From the NCBI GenBank assembly GCA_041060555.1, contig JBEUDS010000001.1: a stretch of 64,000 bases of DNA; one strand, written 5' to 3'. Shown here piece by piece: positions 1 to 9,530 of the stretch (the first letter of the stretch is position 1; each line of letters begins with the position of its first letter). The notes beneath the pieces are model-generated. The model worked only from the letters and a program-made list of their open reading frames with translations, was not told the DNA's origin and searched no databases. This DNA is from CAUJIW01 sp963205175. GTDB lineage: Bacteria > Pseudomonadota > Alphaproteobacteria > Sphingomonadales > Sphingomonadaceae. Both the position numbers and the translations under genes were made by a program.

Positions 1-2
1 TG

Positions 3-1184
3 GTGACGGTGACGGGTGATTACCCCGAAGATACCAGCGTCGCGCCTTACAGCGATCCCGACGTGGTGCTGGTCCCGGATTGCCGGACTTTGCGGCTGAT
101 GCCGGGCTCCCGAATCCCGACCGCCATGGTCATCACCGACACCTACGACAACGACGGCGACCCGATCGGCATCTCGCCGCGCCAGGTGCTGAAGAAGGTG
201 CTCAAGCTTTACGCCGACAAGGGCTGGAGGCCGATTGTCGCGCCCGAGCTGGAATTTTTCCTCACCAGTGTCAACACCGACCCGGACCTGCCGTTGCAGC
301 CGCCGATCGGCCGCTCTGGGCGGGCCGAGACCGCTTCCGAGCCCTACGGCATGGAGGCGATCAACGAGTATGAGGATATCATCGAGCAGATCTACGACTA
401 TGCCGAGAAGGCCGGTCTCGACATTGACACGATGATCCACGAGGCCGGCGCGGCCCAGCTGGAGATCAACTTCAATCACGGCGACCCGCTGGAGCAGGCC
501 GACCAGGCGCTGCTGTTCAAGCGGATCGTCCGCCAAGTGGCGTTGCAGCATAACGTTTATGCCACCTTCATGGCCAAGCCGATGGAAAACCAGCCCGGCT
601 CGGCGATGCACATCCACCAGTCGGTGGTCAGCGTCGACAGCGGGCGCAATCTTTTCTCGACTCCCAACGGGCGGGATTCGGCGCTGTTCAAGAGCCATGT
701 CGCCGGCTTGCAGCGGCTGCTGCCACAGGTGGCGCCGCTGTTCGCCCCCAACGTCAACAGCTTTCGACGGATGCGGCCGCAGTTCGACGCGCCGATCAAC
801 GTCCAATGGGGTGTCGACAACCGCAGCTGCGGCCTGCGGGTACCGATCTCAGATCCGCAGAACCGGCGGATCGAGAACCGGCTGCCGGGCGCCGATGCCA
901 ACCCCTACCTGTCCATCGCGGCCAGTCTGGTGTGCGGCTACATCGGCATGGTGGAACGGATGCAGCCACGCGCCCAGGTGGAAGGCAGCGCCTACCGCAT
1001 GGCCCGCACCCTGCCGCGCAACCTTTATGAGGCGCTCGATCGCTTCAGTCACGCCAAGCTGGTGCGTAAATATCTGGGTGAAGATTTCTTCGAGGCGTTC
1101 TACGCCATCAAATATTCGGAATTGGATGCCTATCAGGCGGTCATCAGTTCCTGGGAACGCGAGCATTTGTTGTTGAAGGTATGA
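3..1184 (+). CDS. puuA: Glutamine synthetase family protein, probable gamma-glutamylputrescine synthetase (5' partial)
   Basis: This is a type I glutamine synthetase fold enzyme expected to ligate glutamate to putrescine or another amine using ATP. Visible family motifs are EAGAAQLEINF, a metal/ATP-site stretch FMAKPMENQPGSAMHIHQS and NRLPGADANPYLSIAAS. Only 393 residues are in the window. Alignment by eye with the second synthetase at 3851 shows that roughly 65 N-terminal residues lie upstream, so the GTG at base 3 is probably not the true start. It overlaps the next gene by the four bases ATGA, so it is the upstream part of a polyamine operon. The Puu assignment is inferred from neighbours (PuuB, Pot transporter, PuuD). 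The exact amine substrate is not visible. Confidence 0.85.
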   Translation: MTVTGDYPEDTSVAPYSDPDVVLVPDCRTLRLMPGSRIPTAMVITDTYDNDGDPIGISPRQVLKKVLKLYADKGWRPIVAPELEFFLTSVNTDPDLPLQPPIGRSGRAETASEPYGMEAINEYEDIIEQIYDYAEKAGLDIDTMIHEAGAAQLEINFNHGDPLEQADQALLFKRIVRQVALQHNVYATFMAKPMENQPGSAMHIHQSVVSVDSGRNLFSTPNGRDSALFKSHVAGLQRLLPQVAPLFAPNVNSFRRMRPQFDAPINVQWGVDNRSCGLRVPISDPQNRRIENRLPGADANPYLSIAASLVCGYIGMVERMQPRAQVEGSAYRMARTLPRNLYEALDRFSHAKLVRKYLGEDFFEAFYAIKYSELDAYQAVISSWEREHLLLKV

Positions 1185-2485
1185 GTCCAAGTCCCGTCGC
1201 CATCATCACCCATCACGATTATCCGCTGTCCTATTACGCGGATACGGCCAACCCGCATGCCGTCAGACCGGCGCTGGAGGGCCAGAAGCAGGTGGACGTT
1301 TGCATCATCGGCGGCGGCTATACCGGCCTGTCGGCGGCGCTGCATTGTGCCGAGCGCGGCTTTTCAACAGCGCTGGTCGAGTCCAAGCGGATTGGCTGGG
1401 GGGCGTCCGGCCGTAATGGCGGCCAGGCCATCCCCGGCTGGCGCCACGGCGCGCGCGACATGGTCGACCAGTTCGGTGTCGAGCGTGCCAAGGCACTGTT
1501 CGGGCTGGCCATCGAGGCGCGCGATCACCTTTGGGATCGCATTGCCCGCCATGACATTCAGTGTGATGCCAAGCGGGGCCATTTTCTCGCCGCGGCCAAG
1601 AAAGCGGATCTCGACTGGCTGGCGGATGAGCAGGAATGCCTCGAATCCGTGATGGGCTATCGCTACACCAGTCTGCTCGACCGTGCGGGGGCTGCCGCGA
1701 CAGTGGCCAGCGAGCGCTACCATGGCGGCCTGATCGACAAGAGCGGTGGCCATCTGCACCCGCTCAACCTGGCAATTGGGCTCGCCGACGCGGCGGAAGC
1801 CGCTGGCGCTGCCGTCCATGAGACGACCCGCATCCAGAAGTTCGAGCAGACGCGCGCGGGCATTGTCTGCGAGAGCAATCGGGGCCGGATCATCGCCAAA
1901 TATGTGGTGGTCGCCTGCGACAGCTATGTCGAGGAACTTGACGCGGGGCTGGCCAAGCGCATCATGCCAGTCGCCAACTACAACATCGCCACCGAGCCGC
2001 TGGAAGAAGACCTGGCGCGGTCGCTGATCCCCGGTGACGTGGCGGTGTCCGACACCAGGTTCGTGGTCAATTATTTCCGGCTGTCACCTGACCGGCGGCT
2101 GCTGTTCGGGGGCGGCGAGAAGTACACGCCGACCCCGCCCGACAACACGGTGGATTTCGTGCGCCGGCACATGCTGAAGGTCTTCCCGCAACTGGCGGAG
2201 ACCGAAGTCGACTATGCCTGGGGCGGGCCGGTTTCCATCACCACCAGCCGCTACCCCCACGTCGGCCGGCAGGGCAACATCTTCTTTGCCCACGGTTATT
2301 CAGGGCAGGGGGTGATCCTCGCCTCTTTCATGGGCAAGCTGATCGCCGAGGCGATGGCCGGCACCGCCGAGCGCTTCGATCTGGTGGCGAACCTGCCGAC
2401 CAGGGCGTTTCCCGGTGGCCGGCTGCTGCGCTCGCCGCTCTATGTCGCGGCCATGCTGTGGTACGCGCTGCGGGATCGCCTGTGA
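1181..2485 (+). CDS. puuB: FAD-dependent gamma-glutamylputrescine oxidase-like protein
   Basis: This 434-residue flavoprotein of the DAO family is expected to oxidise gamma-glutamylputrescine to the aldehyde in the cytoplasm. An N-terminal Rossmann motif (VCIIGGGYTGLSAALH, about residues 40-55) binds FAD. GWGASGRNGGQ follows, as in PuuB/OrdL proteins. A C-terminal FAD segment contains FAHGYSGQGVILA. The ATG overlaps the stop of the ligase before it (ATGA), and the gene's own stop overlaps the GTG of the next gene, which implies translational coupling. Length is normal for the family. A related amine or amino-acid oxidase cannot be excluded, but the context favours polyamine catabolism. Confidence 0.85.
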   Translation: MSPSPVAIITHHDYPLSYYADTANPHAVRPALEGQKQVDVCIIGGGYTGLSAALHCAERGFSTALVESKRIGWGASGRNGGQAIPGWRHGARDMVDQFGVERAKALFGLAIEARDHLWDRIARHDIQCDAKRGHFLAAAKKADLDWLADEQECLESVMGYRYTSLLDRAGAAATVASERYHGGLIDKSGGHLHPLNLAIGLADAAEAAGAAVHETTRIQKFEQTRAGIVCESNRGRIIAKYVVVACDSYVEELDAGLAKRIMPVANYNIATEPLEEDLARSLIPGDVAVSDTRFVVNYFRLSPDRRLLFGGGEKYTPTPPDNTVDFVRRHMLKVFPQLAETEVDYAWGGPVSITTSRYPHVGRQGNIFFAHGYSGQGVILASFMGKLIAEAMAGTAERFDLVANLPTRAFPGGRLLRSPLYVAAMLWYALRDRL

Positions 2486-3858
2486 GCCGTCTTGCCGGCA
2501 TCGACCCCGCCCGCCTGGCGGCGGTGCTGGCGGACGAGCGGGACCGCTTTCTGCAGGATCATCCGAAAGCCGCCAGTCTGGCGACACAGTCGGCCGAGCA
2601 CTGGCTGGGCGGCGTGCCGATGCACTGGATGAATGACTGGGCCTCGCCGGTGCCGCTCTATGCCCGCGATGCGGCAGGCGCGGTGATCCACGATGTCGAC
2701 GGGCACCGCTACGACGACTTCTGCCTGGGCGATACGCCGTCGATGTACGGTCATGCCGTGCCGGCGATCACCGAGGCGCTGTCCGCCCAGCTGGCGCGCG
2801 GCAGCAGCTTCATGCTGCCCACCGAGGACGTGCCGGCGGTCGGTCGGCTGCTGGCGGCGCGCTTCGGCCTGCCGGTGTGGCAGATGGCGACCACCGCCAG
2901 CGATGCCAACCGGGCGGCGATCCGCTGGGCCCGGGCGCTGACCGGCCGCAGCCAGATTCTGGTGTTCGACGGCTGCTATCATGGCGCCGTCGATGACGCC
3001 TACGTGGTGCAGGGGCCGCAGGGCGCCCGGATGAAGCCGGGGCTGGTCGGCCAGGTCCATGACATGACGGCCACGACTCGGGTGGTCGCCTTTAACGACA
3101 TCGCGGCGCTGGAGGCGGCTCTCGCCGATGGCGCGGTGGCCGCCGTGCTGGCCGAGCCGGCGATGACCAATTGCGGCATGATCCTGCCCGATGACGGCTT
3201 CCATGACGCGTTGCGTACCCTGACCCGGCGGTACGGCACCCTGCTCATCCTCGACGAGACCCACACCATTTCCACCGGCCCCGGCGGCTATACGGGCGCC
3301 TTCGGGCTGGCGCCCGACATGCTGACACTGGGCAAGCCGATCGCCGGCGGCATTCCCGCCGCAGTCTGGGGCATGACGGCGGACATCGCAGACCGCATCC
3401 GGGACTACCAGCGCACTGCCGAGACGGGCAGTTCGGGCATCGGCACCACCCTGTCCGGCAACGCGCTGGCGGTGGCCGGGATGCGCGCCATGCTGGAACA
3501 GGTGATGACGCCGGCGGCCTATGCCCATATGCGGGCGATGACCGTGCGGCTGGTCGACGCGCTGGAGGCGGTGATCACCCGCCACGGCCTGCCGTGGTCG
3601 ACGGTCAATGTCGGCGCGCGGGTCGAGCTGGTGCTGGCCCGCCCGGCGCCGCGCGATGCCGCGGCCATGCGGGCAAGCCTGCACGGGCCGCTGCTCGACG
3701 TACTGCACCTGGGTTTGATCAATCGCGGCGTGCTCATCGCGCCGTTTCATATGATGATGCTGCTGTCGCCGGCGACTCTGCCGGCGCAGGTGGACCGGCT
3801 GGCGGCGGCCGTCGATGATATCGCCGCGCTCCTTCTTGCGAGTAACGACCATGACTGA
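2482..3858 (+). CDS. Aspartate aminotransferase family (class III) PLP enzyme, HemL-like
   Basis: This is a fold-type I, class III aminotransferase of 458 residues, closest in look to glutamate-1-semialdehyde aminomutase-type enzymes. The PLP lysine sits in TLGKPIAGGIPAAVWG and the cofactor aspartate in LLILDETHT. I chose GTG at 2482 because it overlaps the previous stop (GTGA). The open frame continues 8 codons further upstream but would then overlap puuB more deeply. The gene ends overlapping the next ATG by 8 bases. Its place between a PuuB-like oxidase and a second amine ligase suggests it transaminates a polyamine-derived aldehyde or amine. The substrate is inferred only. Confidence 0.8.
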   Translation: MSRLAGIDPARLAAVLADERDRFLQDHPKAASLATQSAEHWLGGVPMHWMNDWASPVPLYARDAAGAVIHDVDGHRYDDFCLGDTPSMYGHAVPAITEALSAQLARGSSFMLPTEDVPAVGRLLAARFGLPVWQMATTASDANRAAIRWARALTGRSQILVFDGCYHGAVDDAYVVQGPQGARMKPGLVGQVHDMTATTRVVAFNDIAALEAALADGAVAAVLAEPAMTNCGMILPDDGFHDALRTLTRRYGTLLILDETHTISTGPGGYTGAFGLAPDMLTLGKPIAGGIPAAVWGMTADIADRIRDYQRTAETGSSGIGTTLSGNALAVAGMRAMLEQVMTPAAYAHMRAMTVRLVDALEAVITRHGLPWSTVNVGARVELVLARPAPRDAAAMRASLHGPLLDVLHLGLINRGVLIAPFHMMMLLSPATLPAQVDRLAAAVDDIAALLLASNDHD

Positions 3859-5239
3859 CACTGCCCTGATCGCCGACCCGGCCGAGTGCGAACGCTTCCT
3901 CGCCGACAACCCGCACATCCAGTTCATCGAGGTGTTCTTCACCAACATGTGCGGCGTGCCGCGGGGCAAGCGGCTGCGCCGTCACGAGATTCAGGCGGTC
4001 TATGATTATGGCCGCTTCCTGCCCGGCTCGATCTGCGTCGTCGACACCACCGGCCAGGACTGCGAGGAAACCGGCCTGGTGTGGGAGGATGGCGATGCCG
4101 ACCGCCTGGCGAGGCCGGTACCCGGCACGCTGGTGCCGGCGCCCTGGCTGGGGGCCGATGTCGCTCAGGTCATGCTGTCGCTTTACGAGCTGGATGGCCG
4201 GCCCAATGACCTCGACCCGCGCCATGTGCTGCGTCGGGTGCTGGACCGCTTCGCCGCCGACGGGCTGACGCCGGTGGTGGCCTGCGAGCTGGAATATTAT
4301 CTGGTCGACGCCGAGCGCACCGCCGACGGCGGCATCCAGCTGCCGCGCTCGCCGGTCAGTGGCGCCCGGCCGCACGGCCATCAGGTCTATGGCCTGCGCG
4401 AGCTGGAAGATGCCGCGGCCTTCCTGCGTGACCTTTACGCGGCCGCCGATGCCCAGGGCCTTCCGCTGGAAGGCGCGATTTCCGAATATGCGCCGGGCCA
4501 GCTGGAGCTGACGCTCAAGCACAAGCCGGACGCGCTGAGGGCCGCCGATGACGGCGTGATGTACAAGCGGGCCGCCAAGGGCGTCGCCAACCGCCATGGC
4601 TGTGAAGCCACCTTCATGGCCAAGCCGTTCGCCGACCACGCCGGCAGCGGTTTTCACATCCACGTCAGCGTCAACGACGCGCAGGGGCGCAACGTCATGG
4701 CCAGCGAGGACCCGGAAGGCTCGCCGGCGCTCAAGCAGGCGATCGCCGGCATGAAGGCGATGCTGGGCGAGGGGATGGCGATCTTCGCCCCCAACGCCAA
4801 CAGTTTCCGGCGGTTCAAGGCCAATTCCTACGCGCCGGTGGCGCCGACCTGGGGGGTGAACAACCGCACCGTCTCGCTGCGGGTGCCGGCCGGCCCGCCC
4901 AGCACCCGCCACATCGAACATCGAGTCGCGGGTGCCGACGCCAACCCCTATCTGGCGCTTGCCTGCGTGCTGGCGGCGGTTCACCATGGCATCAGCAACC
5001 GTCTCGATCCCGGTCCGGCGGTGGTTGGCAATGGCTACGCCGTCGCCGAGACGTCGGGTGAGCGGCTGCCCAACAACTGGTTCGCGGCAGTTGACCTGTT
5101 CGAGCAATCGGCGCTGATGAAGGAGTATCTCGGCGAACGCTTCGTTCACATGTACAGTTGCGTCAAGCGCACTGAACAGGCCCGATTCTTCGAGGTGGTG
5201 ACCGCGCTGGACTACGACTGGTATCTGCGCAACGCCTGA
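3851..5239 (+). CDS. Second glutamine synthetase family protein (gamma-glutamyl-amine ligase)
   Basis: This is a full-length 462-residue paralogue of the first gene in the window. N-terminal beta-grasp features (IEVFFTNMCGVPRGKRL) precede the catalytic motifs SEYAPGQLELTLKH, FMAKPFADHAGSGFHIH and HRVAGADANPYLALA. The start ATG at 3851 overlaps the aminotransferase stop by 8 bases; an in-frame extension upstream would overlap further. It is the last gene of the first polyamine sub-operon, with 160 bp before the transporter genes. Having two such ligases in one operon suggests different amine substrates, for example putrescine versus another polyamine or ethanolamine. That split is inference. 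Confidence 0.85.
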   Translation: MTDTALIADPAECERFLADNPHIQFIEVFFTNMCGVPRGKRLRRHEIQAVYDYGRFLPGSICVVDTTGQDCEETGLVWEDGDADRLARPVPGTLVPAPWLGADVAQVMLSLYELDGRPNDLDPRHVLRRVLDRFAADGLTPVVACELEYYLVDAERTADGGIQLPRSPVSGARPHGHQVYGLRELEDAAAFLRDLYAAADAQGLPLEGAISEYAPGQLELTLKHKPDALRAADDGVMYKRAAKGVANRHGCEATFMAKPFADHAGSGFHIHVSVNDAQGRNVMASEDPEGSPALKQAIAGMKAMLGEGMAIFAPNANSFRRFKANSYAPVAPTWGVNNRTVSLRVPAGPPSTRHIEHRVAGADANPYLALACVLAAVHHGISNRLDPGPAVVGNGYAVAETSGERLPNNWFAAVDLFEQSALMKEYLGERFVHMYSCVKRTEQARFFEVVTALDYDWYLRNA

Positions 5240-5322
5240 GGGCGTTGACGAGGGCGGCACAACGCCCCTGCGTCATTGGTCGAAACTGGGGAGGATTGGC
5301 ACGCATTTCCTCAAATGCCCGG

Positions 5323-5353
5323 TTGACAACAGGGCGGGGAAGTCGGGCAGACT
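5323..5353 (+). promoter_or_regulatory. Candidate promoter upstream of the polyamine transporter genes
   Basis: A consensus -35 hexamer TTGACA lies at 5323-5328. The -10 region is weak: CAGACT or GGCAGA about 17-19 bases downstream. It sits 47-77 bases before the binding-protein start, in the only sizeable gap (160 bp) of the polyamine locus. A small hairpin AACGCC-TGAG-GGCGTT overlaps the preceding stop codon near 5230. The promoter is tentative because alphaproteobacterial -10 boxes are poorly conserved. Confidence 0.35.
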
Positions 5354-5399
5354 GTCGGCTAGGGCAAGCCGGTATCCGGCCAGAGAAAAGGGGTTACGC

Positions 5400-6518
5400 A
5401 TGACCAGCTGGGATTTCTTCCGGAGCATGAATCGCCGTTCGCTGCTGTCGTCGATGGGCGTCGCGGCGGTCGGCCTGACCTTCACCGGCGCGCTTTCCGG
5501 TTGCGGCAAGAAGGAGGAGGGCGCCCCCGGCGCCGGTACCGGCGAGGAGGCGAAGCTCAACTTCTACAACTGGGACACCTATATCGGCGAGACGACGCTG
5601 GAGGACTTCAAGGCCGGCAGCGGCATCGACGTCAACATGAGCCTGTTCGCCACCAATGACGAACTGTTCGCCAAGCTGAAGGCCGGTAACCCTGGCTTCG
5701 ACGTCATCGTGCCGTCCAACGAATTCGTCACCCGCATGGCCGAAGCGGACATGCTGATGGCGCTTGACCATGCGCAGATTCCCAACATCAAGAACGTCGA
5801 TCCGGCGTTCATGGACCCGGATTTCGACAAGGGGCGCAAGTTCAGCATGCCCTACACCTGGCTGGTGCTGGGCATCGGCTACCGCAAGTCGGCGATGAAG
5901 GGCGGGGTGCCCGACAGCTGGAAGTGGCTGTTCGACTCCGACGCCTACAAGGGCAAGATCGCGCTCCTGTCGGAGTCGGCCGACCTGTTCCGGCTCGGCT
6001 TCAAGTATCTCGGCCATTCCCTCAATGGCGCGACGCCGGAGCTGATGAAGCAGGTGGAGGCCATGCTCATCAAGCAGAAGCCGTTTGTGAAGGCGTTCCA
6101 CGAGGATAACGGCCAGGACATGCTGCTGTCCAAGGAAGTCGATATCGTGCTCGAATACAACGGCGACATCGCCCAGATCAAAACCGAGGACGACGATGTC
6201 GACTTCGTGGTGCCCAAGGAAGGCAGCCTGCTGAACTCCGACTGCCTGTGCATTCCCAAGGGAGCGCCGCATCCCAAGAACGCACACGCCTTCATCAACT
6301 ATCTGCTGGATGCCGAAGCCGGCAAGAAGATCACCGAAACCATCTTGTACCCGACCCCCAATGCCGCCGCCAAGGCGCTGATGGGCGACGACTACAAGAA
6401 CAACCCGATCATCTTCCCGCCTGAAGAGGTGATGGCCAAGTGCGAATACGGCATTTTCGAGGGCGCGGAAAAGGCGCAGGCCTATGAGGAGGCGATGACC
6501 CGCGTCCGCGCGGCGTGA
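5400..6518 (+). CDS. potF: Polyamine ABC transporter substrate-binding lipoprotein (PotD/PotF type)
   Basis: This 372-residue periplasmic spermidine/putrescine-binding protein captures polyamine for the importer encoded downstream. The N terminus has a twin-arginine-like NRRSLLSS stretch (residues 11-18), a hydrophobic segment and a lipobox ALSGC with Cys35, so it is likely a lipoprotein. The mature protein begins with the family-typical LNFYNWDTYIG. Later motifs include ATNDELFAKLKAG and PSNEFVTRMAEADML. Length matches the family. The permease genes follow 37 bases later. Substrate choice between putrescine and spermidine cannot be read from the sequence. Confidence 0.92.
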   Translation: MTSWDFFRSMNRRSLLSSMGVAAVGLTFTGALSGCGKKEEGAPGAGTGEEAKLNFYNWDTYIGETTLEDFKAGSGIDVNMSLFATNDELFAKLKAGNPGFDVIVPSNEFVTRMAEADMLMALDHAQIPNIKNVDPAFMDPDFDKGRKFSMPYTWLVLGIGYRKSAMKGGVPDSWKWLFDSDAYKGKIALLSESADLFRLGFKYLGHSLNGATPELMKQVEAMLIKQKPFVKAFHEDNGQDMLLSKEVDIVLEYNGDIAQIKTEDDDVDFVVPKEGSLLNSDCLCIPKGAPHPKNAHAFINYLLDAEAGKKITETILYPTPNAAAKALMGDDYKNNPIIFPPEEVMAKCEYGIFEGAEKAQAYEEAMTRVRAA

Positions 6519-6555
6519 AATAGCGGCGGTCAGGACCAGGGCGAGGGGCAGGGCC

Positions 6556-7449
6556 ATGGAACAGAGCTGGAACCGGGCAAAGCAGGCTTTCGCGGCAATC
6601 GCGATCCCGCCGATGGCCTGGTTGGTGCTGTTCTTCCTTGCTCCCCTCGCACTGGTCTGGCTGTTCAGCTTCGGCCAGAACGACGGGCTGAAGGACATCG
6701 CCATCACCGGCACCTTCGCCAATTACGCCCGCGCGCTGGAGCCGCTGTACCTGCAGATTTTCGGCAAGTCGCTGTGGGTGGCGGCGCTCACCACGCTGTT
6801 CTGCCTGGTGCTGGGGTTCCCGGTGGCGCTGGCCATCACCTTCGCGCCGGAGAAATGGCGCGGCTGGCTGCTGCTGCTGATCATGCTGCCGTTCTGGACC
6901 AACCTGCTGGTGCGCACCTACGCCCTGATCGCGGTGTTGCGGACCAATGGCTATGTCAACGCCACCGTCGAGTGGTTCTGGCAGCTCGGCGGGCTCGATC
7001 AGCTCCTTGGCCCCTATCAGCCGATGGAGCTGCTCTACAATAATTTCGCCGTCATTTTCGGGCTGATCTATGTCCACCTGCCGTTCATGGTACTGCCGCT
7101 CTATGCCGCGCTCGACCGGCTGGACCGCTCGCTGATCGAGGCCAGTCTCGATCTTGGCGCCGGTCATCTCCAAACCATCCTCAAGGTGGTGGTGCCGCTG
7201 GCGATGCCGGGCATTGTCTCGGGCATCATCATCACCTTCATTCCGGCGCTTGGCGCCTATCTGACGCCCGACCTGCTGGGCGGGCCGGACAGCCAGATGA
7301 TCGCCAACGTCATCGAACGCCAGTTCAAGCGCGCGAACGACTGGCCGTTCGGCGCCGCGCTGTCGTTTCTGCTGATGTATCTTACCTTCATCGCCATCGC
7401 CATTCAGGCGGTTGTCGCCCGGCACCGACGGGAGAATGCACGCTCATGA
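6556..7449 (+). CDS. potH: Polyamine ABC transporter permease (PotB/PotH type)
   Basis: This 297-residue inner-membrane permease is one half of the polyamine import channel. It has about six hydrophobic segments, starting with residues 14-35, and the cytoplasmic EAA loop (EASLDLGAGHLQTI), which contacts the ATPase. The ATG at 6556 follows a GGGCAGGGCC purine-rich stretch. Its stop overlaps the next permease start (ATGA), as is usual for paired permeases made in equal amounts. Family membership is clear from the EAA motif plus context. Confidence 0.92.
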   Translation: MEQSWNRAKQAFAAIAIPPMAWLVLFFLAPLALVWLFSFGQNDGLKDIAITGTFANYARALEPLYLQIFGKSLWVAALTTLFCLVLGFPVALAITFAPEKWRGWLLLLIMLPFWTNLLVRTYALIAVLRTNGYVNATVEWFWQLGGLDQLLGPYQPMELLYNNFAVIFGLIYVHLPFMVLPLYAALDRLDRSLIEASLDLGAGHLQTILKVVVPLAMPGIVSGIIITFIPALGAYLTPDLLGGPDSQMIANVIERQFKRANDWPFGAALSFLLMYLTFIAIAIQAVVARHRRENARS

Positions 7450-8333
7450 GCACGGCCGTTTCCGCCAAGCCCGCCAGGACACCGCCCGCGCCGCTGGAGT
7501 ATCTGCGTCGCTGGCCGCTGCGCCTGTGGCTGCTGACGGTGTTCGTGTTTCTCTATGCGCCGCTGATCACGCTGATGGTGTTCAGCTTCAACGACAGCCG
7601 GCGCAACATCGTCTGGCAGGGATTCACCTTTAAATATTACGAAAAGGCACTGAACAACGACACGCTGCTCATCGCTTTCGCCAATTCCCTGACCATTGCC
7701 TTCATCGCGACACTGGTCAGCGTCGTCCTCGGCGCGCTGGCGGCGGTGATGCTGTGGCGCTTCCGGTTTCCGGGCAAGACGGCGGTGGAAGGCGCCATGG
7801 CGTTGCCGATCGTGGTGCCGGAAATCTGCATGGGCGTGGCGCTGCTGGCTTTCTTCGCCTGGTTCGGCAACAGCGTGTTCGGCACCCTCAACTGGTCGGG
7901 CGGCTGGATCTGGCCTTTCAACCTGACCCCGATCATCATTGCCCACGTCAGCTTCTGCTTCCCGTTCGTGGCGACGGTGGTGCGGGCGCGGCTGGCGTCG
8001 TTCAACCGCGAACTGGAGGAGGCAGCCAAGGATCTGGGCGCCGGCGAATGGCAGACCTTCCGCGACGTGCTGCTGCCGCACATGAAGCCGGGCCTGGTGT
8101 CCGGCGCGCTGCTGGCGTTCACGCTCAGCCTCGACGATTTCGTCATCACCTTCTTCACGTCCGGCCCCGACACCATCACCTTCCCGGTGAAGGTCTATTC
8201 GATGGTGCGCTTCTCGGTGACGCCCGAGGTCAATGCCGCCTCGACGCTGCTGATCGTGCTCACCATCCTGCTCACCTTCCTGGCCCTGCGTCTGCAAAGC
8301 CGCATGGGCGCCAAAACCATGGACCTCGCATGA
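7446..8333 (+). CDS. potI: Polyamine ABC transporter permease (PotC/PotI type)
   Basis: This 295-residue partner permease has six predicted membrane spans and the EAA loop EAAKDLGAGEWQTFRDVLLP. The typical PotC/PotI signature LSLDDFVITFFTSGPDT is present in the later half. ATGA overlaps occur at both ends: with the preceding permease (7446-7449) and the following ATPase (8330-8333). It forms the heterodimeric channel with the preceding permease. Confidence 0.92.
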   Translation: MSTAVSAKPARTPPAPLEYLRRWPLRLWLLTVFVFLYAPLITLMVFSFNDSRRNIVWQGFTFKYYEKALNNDTLLIAFANSLTIAFIATLVSVVLGALAAVMLWRFRFPGKTAVEGAMALPIVVPEICMGVALLAFFAWFGNSVFGTLNWSGGWIWPFNLTPIIIAHVSFCFPFVATVVRARLASFNRELEEAAKDLGAGEWQTFRDVLLPHMKPGLVSGALLAFTLSLDDFVITFFTSGPDTITFPVKVYSMVRFSVTPEVNAASTLLIVLTILLTFLALRLQSRMGAKTMDLA

Positions 8334-9472
8334 CCGAGACCACGCCCGCGACCGAGCCTCGCACCATCATCAGCTTCCGCAACGTCTCCAAGCGGTTTGG
8401 CCGGGTGACCGCGGTCGATGACGTCAACCTGGACATCCGGGAGGGTGAGTTCTTCGCGCTGCTGGGGCCGTCGGGCTGCGGCAAGACCACCTTGCTGCGG
8501 ATGCTGGCGGGCTTCGAGGTGCCGACCGAAGGGCAGATCCTGATCGATGGCCACGATATGAGCCATGTGCCGCCCAACAAGCGGCCGATTAACATGGTGT
8601 TCCAGTCCTATGCCGTGTTTCCGCACATGACGGTCGCCGACAATGTGGGGTACGGCCTCAGGATCGACGGCGTACCCGCCGCCGAACGACGCGCCCGCGT
8701 CGAGGAGGCGCTGGCACTGGTCAAGCTGGAGGGCTTTGGCGAGCGGATGCCGGACCAGCTCTCCGGCGGCCAGCGGCAGCGGGTGGCGCTGGCCCGCGCG
8801 CTGGTCAAACGGCCGAAGGTGCTGCTGCTTGACGAGCCCTTGTCGGCGCTGGACGCCAAACTGCGCGAGGCGATGCGTTTCGAGCTGGCGCAATTGCAGG
8901 AGAAGGTGGGCATCACCTTCATCATGGTCACCCACGACCAGGACGAGGCGCTGGCGATGGCTTGCCGCTGCGCGGTGATGAACCGGGGCATGTTGCAGCA
9001 GGTGGCGACGCCGTCGGACCTTTACGAGTTCCCCAACTCCCGCTTCGTCGCCGGCTTCATCGGCTCGGTGAACATGTTCGAGGGGCGGCTGAGTGTCGAC
9101 GAACCAGGCCACGCGGTGGTGACGGTGCCGGAGGTCAATTGCCCGATCTACCTCGATCACGGTGTCACCGGCGCGCTCGATTCCCAGGTGTGGGTAGCGA
9201 TCCGGCCGGAAAAGATCGAGCTGGCCAAGCGCAACGGCGGACCAATGCCGAAGATGGAAGACGCGCCGGAAGGCGCCAACGTGACGCCAGGTGTGATCAC
9301 CCATATCTCCTATCTCGGCAGTGAATCCGTCTATGAAGTGCGGCTGGAGAGTGGTCGCACGGTGCGTGTGATCCGGCCCAACCTCACCCGCTGGGACCAG
9401 GAGGACTTCGGCTGGGACGAGCCGGTGTGGCTGGCGTGGCATGCCTGCTCGCCGGCCGTACTGCTGTCCTGA
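8330..9472 (+). CDS. potG: Polyamine ABC transporter ATP-binding protein (PotA/PotG type)
   Basis: This 380-residue ATPase energises polyamine import. Walker A GPSGCGKTT lies at residues 46-54, the signature LSGGQRQRVALARAL near residue 145, Walker B LLLDEPLSALD follows, and the switch His is in VTHDQDEAL. A TOBE-type C-terminal regulatory domain follows (about 260-380). I chose ATG 8330 because it overlaps the permease stop and gives a family-typical N terminus. The reading frame stays open much further upstream inside the permease gene, but that extension has no homology-like features. Confidence 0.93.
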   Translation: MTETTPATEPRTIISFRNVSKRFGRVTAVDDVNLDIREGEFFALLGPSGCGKTTLLRMLAGFEVPTEGQILIDGHDMSHVPPNKRPINMVFQSYAVFPHMTVADNVGYGLRIDGVPAAERRARVEEALALVKLEGFGERMPDQLSGGQRQRVALARALVKRPKVLLLDEPLSALDAKLREAMRFELAQLQEKVGITFIMVTHDQDEALAMACRCAVMNRGMLQQVATPSDLYEFPNSRFVAGFIGSVNMFEGRLSVDEPGHAVVTVPEVNCPIYLDHGVTGALDSQVWVAIRPEKIELAKRNGGPMPKMEDAPEGANVTPGVITHISYLGSESVYEVRLESGRTVRVIRPNLTRWDQEDFGWDEPVWLAWHACSPAVLLS

Positions 9473-9530
9473 TCGCCGGCAAGTCGATCGTCTATGGCCT
9501 GAACACCGAGCACTGACTATCATCCCGCCC

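Noticed and set aside
2440..3969. Long minus-strand frame opposite the HemL-like aminotransferase
   Set aside because: Composition is typical of antisense of a GC-rich gene and it conflicts with a clear PLP enzyme.
5299..5314. TGGCACG upstream of the polyamine-binding protein as a sigma-54 promoter
   Set aside because: The -24 part matches, but the -12 position reads TTTCC/TCCT, not TTGC.
7754..8329. N-terminal extension of the polyamine ATPase into the permease gene
   Set aside because: It is a shadow of the permease; the ATPase fold starts right after ATG 8330, which overlaps the permease stop.
9441..9530. N-terminal extension of the PuuD-type hydrolase or frameshifted tail of the ATPase gene
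   Set aside because: The ATPase ends with a family-typical C terminus and the hydrolase has a typical start at 9531; the stretch between has no homology-like features.
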